Below, in pieces: positions 26,263 through 36,000 of a stretch of 64,000 nucleotides of DNA; the stretch's first letter is position 1; each line of letters begins with the position of its first letter. The translations under genes and the position numbers were made by a program. This DNA comes from CAVYTF01 sp963708205 (GTDB lineage: Bacteria; Bacteroidota; Bacteroidia; Chitinophagales; Chitinophagaceae). Location of the stretch: positions 3,162,001 to 3,226,000 of the forward strand of contig OY970196.1 of the NCBI GenBank assembly GCA_963708205.1. Reading direction: 5' to 3'. The notes under the pieces are model-generated. The model was not told where the DNA came from and did no database searches. It was given only the letters and a program-made list of their open reading frames with translations.

Positions 26263-26850
26263 TTATTTCTCTTTCTCTATTTTCTTCTTCTGACTTTTGG
26301 GGGCAAACATAGCCAGCATTCTTTTGCCTTCCATTTTCGGCATACTTTCCAATGCGCCGATCTCTGTAAGCTTGTCGGCAAATTTTAAAAGCAGCAATTG
26401 CCCGCGTTCCTGAAACATGATGGCTCTTCCTTTAAACTGCACATAGGCTTTTACTTTGTTGCCATCTTTCAAAAAGTTGATCGCGTGTTTTACTTTGAAG
26501 TCAAAATCATGATCGTCAGTGCCCGGCGTAAAACGAATTTCTTTCACTTCGCTTTGCTTGGCATTGGCTTTCATTTCTTTTTCCTTGCGCTTTTTCTCGT
26601 AAAGAAATTTTTTGTAGTCAATTACTTTGCAGACCGGCGGGTCGGCGTTTGGGGATATTTCTACAAGGTCAAGCTCTTGCTGGTTAGCAATTTTGCGGGC
26701 TTCTTCAGTGGGGTAAATGCCAACGGTTACATTGTCTCCGACAAGCCTTACTTGCGGTACCCGAATTCTTTCGTTGATACGATGTTCAGGCTCGGGCTGC
26801 CTGTTAAACCTGGGGTTAAATCTTCCTCCGCTCCGGGGTGGTAATGCCAT
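26263..26850 (-). CDS. infC: Translation initiation factor IF-3
   Basis: A 195-residue initiation factor that prevents premature subunit joining. The IF-3N signature RINERIRVPQVRLVGDN and NPDADPPVCKV-type segment (ISPNADPPVCKVIDYKKF) are present, followed by the IF-3C domain (KEIRFTPGTDDHDFDFKVKH and GRAIMFQERGQ). A basic N-terminal extension (PPRSGGRFNPRFNRQPE) is common in Bacteroidota. The start is ATG rather than the rare codons often used for infC. It follows thrS as in most bacteria, but rpmI and rplT do not follow; a convergent gene lies there instead. Confidence 0.96.
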   Translation of the reverse strand: MALPPRSGGRFNPRFNRQPEPEHRINERIRVPQVRLVGDNVTVGIYPTEEARKIANQQELDLVEISPNADPPVCKVIDYKKFLYEKKRKEKEMKANAKQSEVKEIRFTPGTDDHDFDFKVKHAINFLKDGNKVKAYVQFKGRAIMFQERGQLLLLKFADKLTEIGALESMPKMEGKRMLAMFAPKSQKKKIEKEK

Positions 26851-26920
26851 TAATTGTTGTTTAGTTAAAAAAATATTTTAGTTTAAAAATTATGATACCA
26901 GCATTTGTTTTTCATAGCAG

Positions 26921-26947
26921 CATCGTTGCGTCGCAATCCTTTCATCG
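26921..26947 (-). repeat. Dispersed 27-bp repeat, copy 2
   Basis: Inverted copy of 10253-10279 with one mismatch, in the gap between thrS and infC. The palindromic centre TTGCGTCGCAA is preserved. Confidence 0.8.
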
Positions 26948-27020
26948 TTTGTTCATCTATTAAGCTTTTGTCACAAATTCTGAATGCCTAACAAATAAAG
27001 ACTTCCGTAAAAATAATAAA

Positions 27021-28952
27021 CTATCCTTTTCTTTCTTTAATTTCTTCAATTATCATTTTCATAAATTCTTTTGTATCCTGCATTCCTGCGTCACCCTTCC
27101 CTTGTCTTCTTACAGAAATTTTATTTTCATTCATTTCTTTTTCACCAACAACCAACATATACGGCACTCTGTTTAATTCAGCTTCGCGGATTTTCTTTCC
27201 TATTTTTTCATTGCGATCATCAACTTCCACGCGTATATTTTCTTTCAATAAAGTTGTTTTCAATTCTTCAGCATAAGACAAAAACTTATCGCTGATCGGA
27301 AGAATTTTTACCTGCAATGGAGACAGCCAAACAGGAAATTTTCCTGCATAATGTTCTAACAAAAATCCGATGAAACGTTCATGCGTTCCAAGTGGCGCGC
27401 GGTGAATGATCAATGGAATTTCAGGTTCATTATTTTTATTTGTAAAAGATAATTTAAAACTTCTCGGCTGCGCAAAATCCACCTGGTTTGTTGCAAGTGT
27501 AAATTCTCTTCCGATAACACTGTATATCTGCACATCTATTTTCGGGCCGTAAAATGCGGCTTCATCAGCCACCTCAACAAAAGGGATTTTTGCTTCGATC
27601 AAAACTTTTCTTACAAGTTCTTCCGTCTCTAACCAAAGTGCAGGTTCATTCACATATTTCTGACCAAGCTTTGCAGGATCATGCAGGCTCAATCGCATCA
27701 CGTATTTATCAATTCCAAAAATTTGAAAGTATTTTAAATACATATCATTCACTGCTTTGAACTCTTGCGCAAACTGTTCCTGGCTGCAATAAATATGAGC
27801 ATCATTCATGTGCAAACAACGCACGCGCATCAAGCCAAACAACTCACCACTTTGTTCGTAACGATAGCAGGTTCCATACTCAGCCAAACGGTATGGCATG
27901 TCACGATAACTCTTTGGTTCGGCATCGAATATTTTATGATGATGCGGACAGTTCATCGCTTTCAAATAATATTTTTCGCCATCCATTTCCATCGGCGGAA
28001 ACATGCTGTCAGCATAATATGGAAGATGTCCGCTTGTGAGATACAAATTTTCTTTTGCAATATGAGGTGTTACAACTCTTTTGTATCCTGCGGCAAGCTC
28101 AGTTTCTTTTGCAAGTTTTTCAAGTTCGTCAATAATGATTGCTCCATTGGGCATCCAAAGAATTAAACCAGGGCCAACATCATCATCCATTGTATAAATG
28201 CCGAGTTCTTTGCCAAGTTTGCGATGGTCGCGCTTCTTTGCTTCTTCGATCATCAATAAATATTCATCGAGTTCTTTTTGATTTGGAAATGTGATGCCGT
28301 AAACACGTGTGAGCATTTTATTTTTTTCATCACCTTTCCAATAAGCGCCGGCAATGTTTGTAAGCTTGATCGCTTTAATAAATCCTGTGTTTGGAATATG
28401 TGGACCACGACATAAGTCTGTAAAATTTCCCTGCGTGTAAAAAGTTATTTCACCATCATTCAAGCCTTTTAATAAATCGAGTTTATATTCATCGCCTTTG
28501 TCTTCAAAATATTTTACGGCATCTGCTTTGGAGATTTCTTTTCTTGTATAAATATTATTTTGCTTTGCAAGCTCATTCATCTTTTTTTCAAGCGCAAGTA
28601 AATCTTCTTCACTTAATTTTTTATCACCCAAATCCATATCATAATAAAATCCATTTTCGAGTGGTGGACCAACCCAAAATTTCACACCGGGAAATTTATC
28701 TTCAACAGCTTCAGCCATCAAATGCGCAGAGGAATGCCAGAAAGTATTTTTACCATCAGCATCATTCCACGTTAATAAATTTAAAGTTGCATCTTCATTT
28801 ATTGGTCTTGTCGCATCCCAAACTTTTCCATTCACTTTTGCAGCAAGCACTTTGCGCGCAAGCCCTTCACTGATTGATTTTGCGATGTCTAATGCAGTTA
28901 CACCTTTTTCATATTCACGAACTGCGCCATCAGGAAACGTAATATTTATCAT
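27021..28952 (-). CDS. thrS: Threonyl-tRNA synthetase
   Basis: A 643-residue class II aminoacyl-tRNA synthetase. Domains in order: TGS (1-62, starting INITFPDGAVREY), the editing domain with HSSAHLMAEAVE, the catalytic core with ligands for zinc (AMNCPHHHKIF), motif 2 (YRYEQSGELFGLMRVR) and motif 3 (GTHERFIGFLLEHY), and an anticodon-binding C-terminus. I use the ATG at 28952; the codon before it is an in-frame TTG. The gene precedes infC in the same direction with a 170-bp gap containing a dispersed repeat. Confidence 0.97.
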   Translation of the reverse strand: MINITFPDGAVREYEKGVTALDIAKSISEGLARKVLAAKVNGKVWDATRPINEDATLNLLTWNDADGKNTFWHSSAHLMAEAVEDKFPGVKFWVGPPLENGFYYDMDLGDKKLSEEDLLALEKKMNELAKQNNIYTRKEISKADAVKYFEDKGDEYKLDLLKGLNDGEITFYTQGNFTDLCRGPHIPNTGFIKAIKLTNIAGAYWKGDEKNKMLTRVYGITFPNQKELDEYLLMIEEAKKRDHRKLGKELGIYTMDDDVGPGLILWMPNGAIIIDELEKLAKETELAAGYKRVVTPHIAKENLYLTSGHLPYYADSMFPPMEMDGEKYYLKAMNCPHHHKIFDAEPKSYRDMPYRLAEYGTCYRYEQSGELFGLMRVRCLHMNDAHIYCSQEQFAQEFKAVNDMYLKYFQIFGIDKYVMRLSLHDPAKLGQKYVNEPALWLETEELVRKVLIEAKIPFVEVADEAAFYGPKIDVQIYSVIGREFTLATNQVDFAQPRSFKLSFTNKNNEPEIPLIIHRAPLGTHERFIGFLLEHYAGKFPVWLSPLQVKILPISDKFLSYAEELKTTLLKENIRVEVDDRNEKIGKKIREAELNRVPYMLVVGEKEMNENKISVRRQGKGDAGMQDTKEFMKMIIEEIKERKG

Positions 28953-29037
28953 CAAATCTTATGATTAATTTTTGGAGTGCGAAGGTAATAAATGAATGTG
29001 GTGAGTAAACATAAATTCATTATATTACAAATATCAA

Positions 29038-30993
29038 TCATCGTTCTTTTTTTAAAATTATATCGTGATTAATAATTGAATATAATTTATCAAAAAAATC
29101 TTTAACTCCAAAATACTGTTCTTTTAAAAAAATCGGATTATTAATTTCAAACGTATTTCTAACAACAATCTCACTTCCAGATGAAAAGAATTCAGATTCA
29201 AAAAATATAGAAGTATCCTCAGTTCTGATTGTTATTTCTTTGGGCATTTCTTCAATGGAGAAATTTGCAGGTAATTGTATATGAATATTTGTTGTATATT
29301 TTTGATTGCAGCCAAAATCTATGTCGCTTCTTCTTATTGAATCGGTAAATGGATTTTTACGAAAAGCTGAAAACAAAAAAGGATTAATAAAAAAGGTGTT
29401 ATCTGTTGAAGATAAGTTTGAATGAAACTTAATTTTATTAATTAAAGGTTTGGTATCATCATCTTTATTTACATAAGTACTTGAATCGACAATAAGAAGC
29501 GCATCATTCTGCTGAAGCATATCTTTTTCACGCTGTTCCCTTTTTATACTACTCTCATTTTCTTCTTCTATTCTTTCTGCCTTTGAATAATCATAAAAAA
29601 TTCCTTCTGCATTGCCATTTAATATTCCATTTGAATCTACTTCAGCATTCACATTAAAGCTACTATTCATCAGAAAATCATTATCAATTATATTAACCCA
29701 TCCATAATTAGAATTAGATACTTTGAAACCAAGTCTGTTAAGAACATTAAATGCAGGGACAGTATAATTAGTATTTTTTTGCGTTGCATCAATAAAATAA
29801 TTTTTCAGAGAATCTTTCAGAAAAACATCTATGCCGTTGAATTGACCAAGGTTGGCAAATCCCTGATCAGTTAATCCATTATCTCGGGTGCTGATAAGAA
29901 GAGGATAACATGGAATGCCCGCCCGCCTCAAAAAATTAATCATCAACAAATTTATATCAGCACTGTTTCCTGATTTGTTTTTCCAACATGCATTAATATC
30001 ATCAGGATATAACGTTTGAATATTATTCCACTTAACATTTGATTTTACAAGATTAAAAACTGCACCAATTTTTTCGGATGAAAGAGATATTTTTTTAATT
30101 GAATCAAGGAGACTTTGAGTACTGTCTATAACTTCAAATAGCTGCTGACCAAATTTGGGATGATGTAAAAGAATATAATTTATAAAAGTCCATTTTGAAT
30201 CAGCAGTATTAAATATAAAAGAACTGCCGGAAGTAGGTAAAACTGAAAATTCCAAATGTTGTAAATTATCCCGTAAAGAAGTCATAAAAGGCTCTGCGCG
30301 AAAAGAAGGAACATCATACATTGTCAAGCGCGAGGTGACATACTTATCTTTTGGTAAAGGAATAGAATCTTTTATTAATGTTTGCGTAGCTATTGCGTGA
30401 ATGTTTAATTGAAAGCCTGCGGGAGCAATGAGCGTGCACATAGATGTAATAACCGGGATCTGCGCCTGGAAAAACCATGGTTCAATCTGAAGAGTGTTCT
30501 TGTCAATTTTTGTATACTGATATTCTATTACAGATCCCTGTTGTAAATGAGGAAATGTAAATCGAATAGTATTTAGTGATTCTTTATTTTTAGATTTATC
30601 CTTAAAAATATCAGATTTACTTACATCTTCAGTAGTAACTTTTCCTTGGTCATCAATATTATAAATTATTGCCTGAATGTCTGTAACCTTTGATGTATTT
30701 GAGCCTTCAAAATATGGGATAACAATATTTGCAAAAGCAAAACCATTTTCATTAAATATTTTAATACGCATATGACGCTGTGTTCTTACTTTGATAGCTC
30801 CATCATAAGTATCCATGAAAAATTCTACCTGTTCTTCATCTAATAATTTTACTGCAGAAGCATTTTTATCAAATTCACAATTCTGCATTTTCAATTCTGA
30901 AATATCAGCTTTACCAAATTCAGGTAATTTATTCTGCGCGATTGCAAGATTTAAAAATGAAAAACTTAATAAGACGAATAAAAATTTTGACAT
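29038..30993 (-). CDS. DUF3857/transglutaminase-like secreted protein
   Basis: A 651-residue exported protein with signal peptide (MSKFLFVLLSFSFLNLAIAQ). The DUF3857 region covers about residues 45-240 (AIKVRTQRHMRIKIFNENGF, GSVIEYQYTKID), followed by a transglutaminase-like fold near 340-420 and a beta-rich C-terminal DUF3858-like region. In the transglutaminase segment the usual catalytic Cys is a Ser in KSGNSADINLLMINFLRRAG, so a cysteine-protease-type activity is unlikely. It begins 34 bp after lspA, in the same direction, suggesting co-transcription. Function of the family is not known. Confidence 0.85.
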   Translation of the reverse strand: MSKFLFVLLSFSFLNLAIAQNKLPEFGKADISELKMQNCEFDKNASAVKLLDEEQVEFFMDTYDGAIKVRTQRHMRIKIFNENGFAFANIVIPYFEGSNTSKVTDIQAIIYNIDDQGKVTTEDVSKSDIFKDKSKNKESLNTIRFTFPHLQQGSVIEYQYTKIDKNTLQIEPWFFQAQIPVITSMCTLIAPAGFQLNIHAIATQTLIKDSIPLPKDKYVTSRLTMYDVPSFRAEPFMTSLRDNLQHLEFSVLPTSGSSFIFNTADSKWTFINYILLHHPKFGQQLFEVIDSTQSLLDSIKKISLSSEKIGAVFNLVKSNVKWNNIQTLYPDDINACWKNKSGNSADINLLMINFLRRAGIPCYPLLISTRDNGLTDQGFANLGQFNGIDVFLKDSLKNYFIDATQKNTNYTVPAFNVLNRLGFKVSNSNYGWVNIIDNDFLMNSSFNVNAEVDSNGILNGNAEGIFYDYSKAERIEEENESSIKREQREKDMLQQNDALLIVDSSTYVNKDDDTKPLINKIKFHSNLSSTDNTFFINPFLFSAFRKNPFTDSIRRSDIDFGCNQKYTTNIHIQLPANFSIEEMPKEITIRTEDTSIFFESEFFSSGSEIVVRNTFEINNPIFLKEQYFGVKDFFDKLYSIINHDIILKKER

Positions 30994-31027
30994 TTGATTG
31001 GATAGAATGATCTTATTATTAACAATA

Positions 31028-31519
31028 TTAAATTGTTTTCTTTTCTCTATAAAAAAACAATAAACCTATCACACCGAATGTCACACACATATCGGCAACA
31101 TTAAAAATACCCGTTCGCAAACTACCGATACCTGCATTCATAAAATCGGTGACATGACGATCAAAAATTATGCGGTCAATAACATTTCCTATGCCGCCGG
31201 CAAAAATTAAAGCCAAGCAAATAAGCTTTTGAATACTCATTTTTTCGGCGTGTATAATGGCATAAACAAACAAGCCAAAAAGTACAATCAAAGGTGCAAT
31301 ACTTAGTAGCCAAAAGCTAACAGCTATCGGAAGCGTATCTCCCAAACTCATTGCTGCGCCTGTGTTTTCAACATACTCAAACCGAAACGTATCATGGAAA
31401 TATGATTGTGGTTCTTTGTTCATCAAATCTTCTTTTGCAATGTTTTTTGTTATCCTGTCGCAACCAATAAAAACTAATGATGACAAACAGAATAAAAATA
31501 TTTTTACTGATTTTCTCAT
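31028..31519 (-). CDS. lspA: Lipoprotein signal peptidase (signal peptidase II)
   Basis: A 163-residue inner-membrane aspartyl protease that cleaves prolipoprotein signal peptides. The catalytic aspartates are Asp115 in GGIGNVIDRI and Asp143 in GIFNVADMCVTFG; about four membrane helices are visible. ATG 31519 is preferred; the longer frame starts at TTG. The first helix ends SLVFIGC-DRITK, which resembles a weak lipobox placed where most LspA proteins have DQxTK. It precedes the DUF3857 gene. The numerous lipoproteins in this window would be its substrates. Confidence 0.93.
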   Translation of the reverse strand: MRKSVKIFLFCLSSLVFIGCDRITKNIAKEDLMNKEPQSYFHDTFRFEYVENTGAAMSLGDTLPIAVSFWLLSIAPLIVLFGLFVYAIIHAEKMSIQKLICLALIFAGGIGNVIDRIIFDRHVTDFMNAGIGSLRTGIFNVADMCVTFGVIGLLFFYREKKTI

Positions 31520-31657
31520 ACTTCTTTTATCAAACAAATAAATGTTTTTTCAAACAACATTCTACGCACTTAAAAATTCTAATTTTTAAAACCTTTAATT
31601 TTATTTTTTAAAATTGAAATTAAATATCACTTACTAAACGCTGCTAAATATTTTTTC

Positions 31658-32785
31658 ATGAAACATTTTTTCACCTCTTTTTTTTTATTGTTTTTCGTTT
31701 TTACTTTTTCTCAAAAAAAAATTTACATAAACAAAGGTGATGATAATGGCAAATACATCAACGGCAATTCATTCGGATACAAACCCGGCGATACACTCGT
31801 GTTGCGCGCACAGCAAAATCCGTTTTCTTATTTTTCTTTAGAAAGCTTCCACGGCACAAAAGACAAGCCCGTTGTAATTATTAACGAAGGTGGCATGGTG
31901 AATTTGATCAATGGTTTTTCATTAAACAATTGCACCAATATAAAATTAACCGGAACAGGAAGCAGTAATAAATATGGATTTAAAATAGAAGATAAATCTT
32001 TTAACGGCGTTGGCATAGACATCTTCGGAAGGTCTGCAAACATTGAGGTTTGCAACATTTATATTCACAGTAAAACGTATGGTTTTTGGGTGAAGCAGGA
32101 AGGCAGCTGCGCAGATTCTTTGCAGTTTCCAAATTGGGTTATCAGCAATATTTCTATTCATGATAATTTGATTGTGAAGATGGGTCAGGAAGGAATGTAT
32201 CTTGGCTCAACAGATCCGAACGGGCAAAGACAAGTGAATTGCAATGGTAATATTATCACTCCAATTCCATTGCGTTTGGGTGATATAAAAGTGTATAAAA
32301 ATATTGTTGACAGCACCGGCCGTTCAGGCATACAACTTTCAGGAGCAGCATTTGGCAACAGTGAAATTTATAAAAATATCGTGATGGATGCCGGCTTTGA
32401 ATTTAATGATAACCAGGGAAATGGTATAAGTCTCGGCGGTTATTCGCATGCGCATGTGTACGATAACATTATTAAAAATACTTTTGCGCTTGGCATTTTA
32501 ATTTTAGGAACAGGCTTCACAAAAGTGGAACATAATCACATTGACAGCAGCGGATATCTTGCCGGAAAAGTTGCCAATGGCATGGCTGGAATAATGGTTG
32601 ATACAAGACCAACTTCTCCACCGGAATATTCGCAGGTAGAAATAATAAATAATATTATCGGTGTAAATACTGATTACAGTGTACGGTTTTATAACACGCA
32701 GCCAACTTATAAAAAGGGAAATATTATCGCAAATAATTCAGGCAATGTAAAAGTTGCTCCGGGCATTGACTGGAGTAATAAGTAA
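31658..32785 (+). CDS. Secreted right-handed parallel beta-helix protein
   Basis: A 375-residue protein with signal peptide (MKHFFTSFFLLFFVFTFS, cut before QKK). The body is made of short repeating strands with Asn ladders and inward Ile/Val: IVDSTGRSGIQLSGAAFGNS, IVMDAGFEFNDNQGNGISL, IIKNTFALGILILGTGFTKV, IDSSGYLAGKV. This is the pectate-lyase-like parallel beta-helix pattern (PbH1 repeats) often used by polysaccharide lyases and adhesins. No catalytic set can be assigned. No T9SS sorting domain is visible at the C-terminus. Its stop lies within the first unit of a 21-bp repeat array. Confidence 0.8.
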   Translation: MKHFFTSFFLLFFVFTFSQKKIYINKGDDNGKYINGNSFGYKPGDTLVLRAQQNPFSYFSLESFHGTKDKPVVIINEGGMVNLINGFSLNNCTNIKLTGTGSSNKYGFKIEDKSFNGVGIDIFGRSANIEVCNIYIHSKTYGFWVKQEGSCADSLQFPNWVISNISIHDNLIVKMGQEGMYLGSTDPNGQRQVNCNGNIITPIPLRLGDIKVYKNIVDSTGRSGIQLSGAAFGNSEIYKNIVMDAGFEFNDNQGNGISLGGYSHAHVYDNIIKNTFALGILILGTGFTKVEHNHIDSSGYLAGKVANGMAGIMVDTRPTSPPEYSQVEIINNIIGVNTDYSVRFYNTQPTYKKGNIIANNSGNVKVAPGIDWSNK

Positions 32786-32905
32786 ATTCCTAACGCAAAT
32801 AGTACAATCACCTTAGCTTTTGTACTAAAAGGTAAAGCAAATGGTACAATCACCTTAGCTTTTGTACTATTCCGTAAAGCGAATAGTAGAATGTGGTTAA
32901 AGGAG
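32780..32905 (+). repeat. 21-bp-periodic repeat array (about six units, alternating types)
   Basis: Units start at 32780, 32801, 32822, 32843, 32864 and 32885, each exactly 21 bp. Two types alternate: one with GTACAATCACCTTAGC (32801, 32843) and one with CCGTAAAGCGAAT or its variant (32780, 32822, 32864). AGTACAA and TTGTACT at neighbouring unit edges are complementary, so 42-bp pairs can fold into hairpins. The last unit is degenerate. It begins in the last codons of the beta-helix gene and fills much of the 303-bp gap before the DUF2723 gene. Confidence 0.85.
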
Positions 32906-33008
32906 GATATAATTGCAACAATTAAACAATAAAACGCTAAAACAACCGGGAAAAAATAAATCAATTCTTAATTTTCTTCAACATCTTTTAAATTTCAACT
33001 CTTTACAT

Positions 33009-33016
33009 TAGGTTTG
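33009..33016 (+). promoter_or_regulatory. -7 promoter element for the DUF2723 gene
   Basis: TAGGTTTG matches TAnnTTTG; the start codon lies 72 bp downstream. The rest of the gap from 32906 holds nothing else I can identify. Confidence 0.4.
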
Positions 33017-33088
33017 CGACACTTTTAAAAAAACCAAAACCGGTTGATTGCTACCGGCATTTACCTTTAAAAAAATAAAATTTTTGAA

Positions 33089-36000
33089 ATGAACTTTAAA
33101 CGTGCCAATAACATTACAGGGTGGATTATATGTCTCATTGCTTGTACTGTTTATATTCTTACAACTGAGGCTGGCGGCAGTCTTTGGGATTGTGGTGAGT
33201 TTGTGAGCAGTTGCTTTAAAGTGCAGATTCCGCATCCGCCAGGCGCGCCGTTGTATATTTTATTGGGAAGAATTGCTATTATTCTTTCAGGTAATAATGG
33301 ATTAACCGCAGCCAAAACTGTAAATATAATGAATGGTTTTGCCGGAGGTTTTACCATATTATTTTTATTCTGGACCATTACACATTTTGCACGGAAGATC
33401 GTGCACACCGATGTAACAAAAGAATTGACAAGTCCTCAGATCTGGAGCATTCTTGCAGCAGGTGTTGTTGGTGCGCTGGCATTTACTTTTTGCGATTCAT
33501 CATGGTACAGCGAAGTGGAAGGTGAAGTATATGCAATGAGCGGCTTCTTTACTGCGCTTGTATTTTGGTGTATTTTAAAATGGGAAAATAGAGCTGATGA
33601 GCCCGGCGCAGACCGATGGATCGTTTTAATATTTTTCTTAATCGGCTTATCTATTGGCGTGCATTTGTTGTGCTTGTTAACAACGCCGGCAATTGCAATG
33701 GTGTATTATTTCCGTCGCCGTCCGCAGTTTGATTATACCCTTATACGCAAATATTTTATTCGCATATTGATCATCGGAGGTGCAGTTGGTTTTATCGGAG
33801 CATTGGTAATGGCTGAAGGACAGGTAAATCCCGACAAAGGCATTCCGTTTGACGGAACGATGGCAGGGTTGGTAGTAACGGCTGTAATACTTTCCATTGT
33901 TGTTCTTATTGCCATAGAACGTTTTGTTCCAAAAGAAAAAAAAGAATTTTATGCAGGCGCTTATATATTTTGTTTTATTGGTGTGGCGCTTGAAGGCATT
34001 ATACAAATTGTAGTAATACAGGATTCAATAAAATACGCAGGTGATTTTGATATTTTCTTTGTGAATTCTCTTCACATGCCTTATTTCACCGGCTTTGCGG
34101 TTTTCTTCATTTTGCTCATAATTGCTATTCGTTATGGATTGCGCTTTGCAAACAAAAAAGGCTGGTCCTATTTACGTCTTGCTTTGTGGAGTTTTGCTTT
34201 TATGCTTATCGGTTACAGTTCTTATTTAACTACAATGATCCGCAGCAATGCAGATCCTGCTATTGACATGTATAATGTTGATAATCCCATAAGCCTTGTC
34301 GGATATCTTGGAAGGCAGCAATATGGAGATTGGCCAATTGTTTATGGACAAAAATTTACCGCACAACCACTCGATCAGCAAGAACAATATGATTATGAAA
34401 AAACAAAACATGGCTATCTTAAAACAGTGGTTGGATATGCATCTATTTATTCACCCGACGATATGATGGTTTTCCCAAGAATGTGGGATGCAAGCAACGA
34501 TCAAAATCACGCAGATTATTATGCCATGTTCATGGGCATCGGTAAAAATAAAGATGGCACCTATGAGCGAGCACCTGATTTTGGTGATAATATGAAATTC
34601 TTTGTCAGCTATCAAACATACTTCATGTTCTTCCGCTACTTCATGTGGAATTTCAGCGGAAAACAAAATGATATTGAAGGATTATACACCGGAAATACAG
34701 ACAACGGCAACTGGATCACAGGCATACCTTTTATAGATAATGCGATGTATGGTGATCAAAGCCTGTTGCCGCAAACAATCAAAGACAATAAATCGCACAA
34801 CATCATGTTTGCGCTGCCATTTATACTTGGCATCATTGGTTTATTTTATCATTTTAAAAGAAGAGGCGATGATGCTTTTGTTGTGTTTCTTTTATTTTTT
34901 TATACAGGTTTTGGTATAATAATTTACCTCAACCAGGCGGGCTTTCAGCCCCGTGAACGTGACTATGCATATACGGGATGTATGTATGCGTTTACTATAT
35001 GGATAGGCTTGTCTGTGCTTTATTTTATTGATATGGCATTGAAGTGGGATAAAAAATTATTGGTGAATAATATGCTTATACCCTGCGGCGTAATCTCATT
35101 ATTTTTCCTGGCTGCAGGCTCTATGATGGGCGCCGGATTAGCTGTGGGCCTTGGTTTTGCGGCTTTATTCTTTGTAGTCGGTGTTGGTGTACCTTATGTT
35201 TTAAAGTATGTTCCAGGCACAAAAATGATCGTTATAACAGCATCGCTTATTTGTTTGTGTGTACCCTTATTAATGGGGCAACAGGAATGGGACGATCATG
35301 ATCGTCATCACAAACAACTTGCACGCGATATTGCCAAAGATTATCTTGAAAGCTGTGCGCCGAATGCCATTCTTTTTACATTCGGAGACAATGATACTTA
35401 TCCTTTATGGTATGCGCAGGAAGTGGAAGGCATTCGTCCCGATATCCGTGTTATCAATACAAGTTTGCTTGGTATTGATTGGTACATTAATCAATTCAGA
35501 TATAAAATAAATCAGAGCGCACCTATTGATGTAGTGTGGACACCCGAACAAATTGAAGGTGGCAAACGCGATGCAGTTGTGTACAAACCGGTTCCTAATA
35601 TTCCTGATGATAGGTATTATAATTTATTAGACATGATGAAGAATTATGTCGGCAGCGACGATCCTGCAAAGATGCTGGATAATGGCAGCGGCACAACTTA
35701 TAATACTTTCCCTGTTCGTAAAGTTTCTGTTCCTGTTGATGTAAACTTGGTACGTGCAAACGGAACTGTAAATGCTGATGACAGTGTCGTAAGCGCCATG
35801 AATTTTGAATTACCTAGCAAGCAGGCTTTGTACAAAGGTGACCTTGCTATGCTGAATATTATCGCAGCAAATAACTGGAACCGGCCTATTTATTTCACCA
35901 TGGATTATGGTGATCTTGGCTTTGGAAATTTTGTTCGCCGCGATGGATTAAGTTATCGTTTAGTGCCTGCTGCAAATCCTAATCCGGGAGGCAATTGGGT

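Noticed and set aside
32707..32964. 85-codon minus-strand frame through the second array
   Set aside because: Overlaps the end of the beta-helix gene on the opposite strand and is again produced by the 21-bp period.
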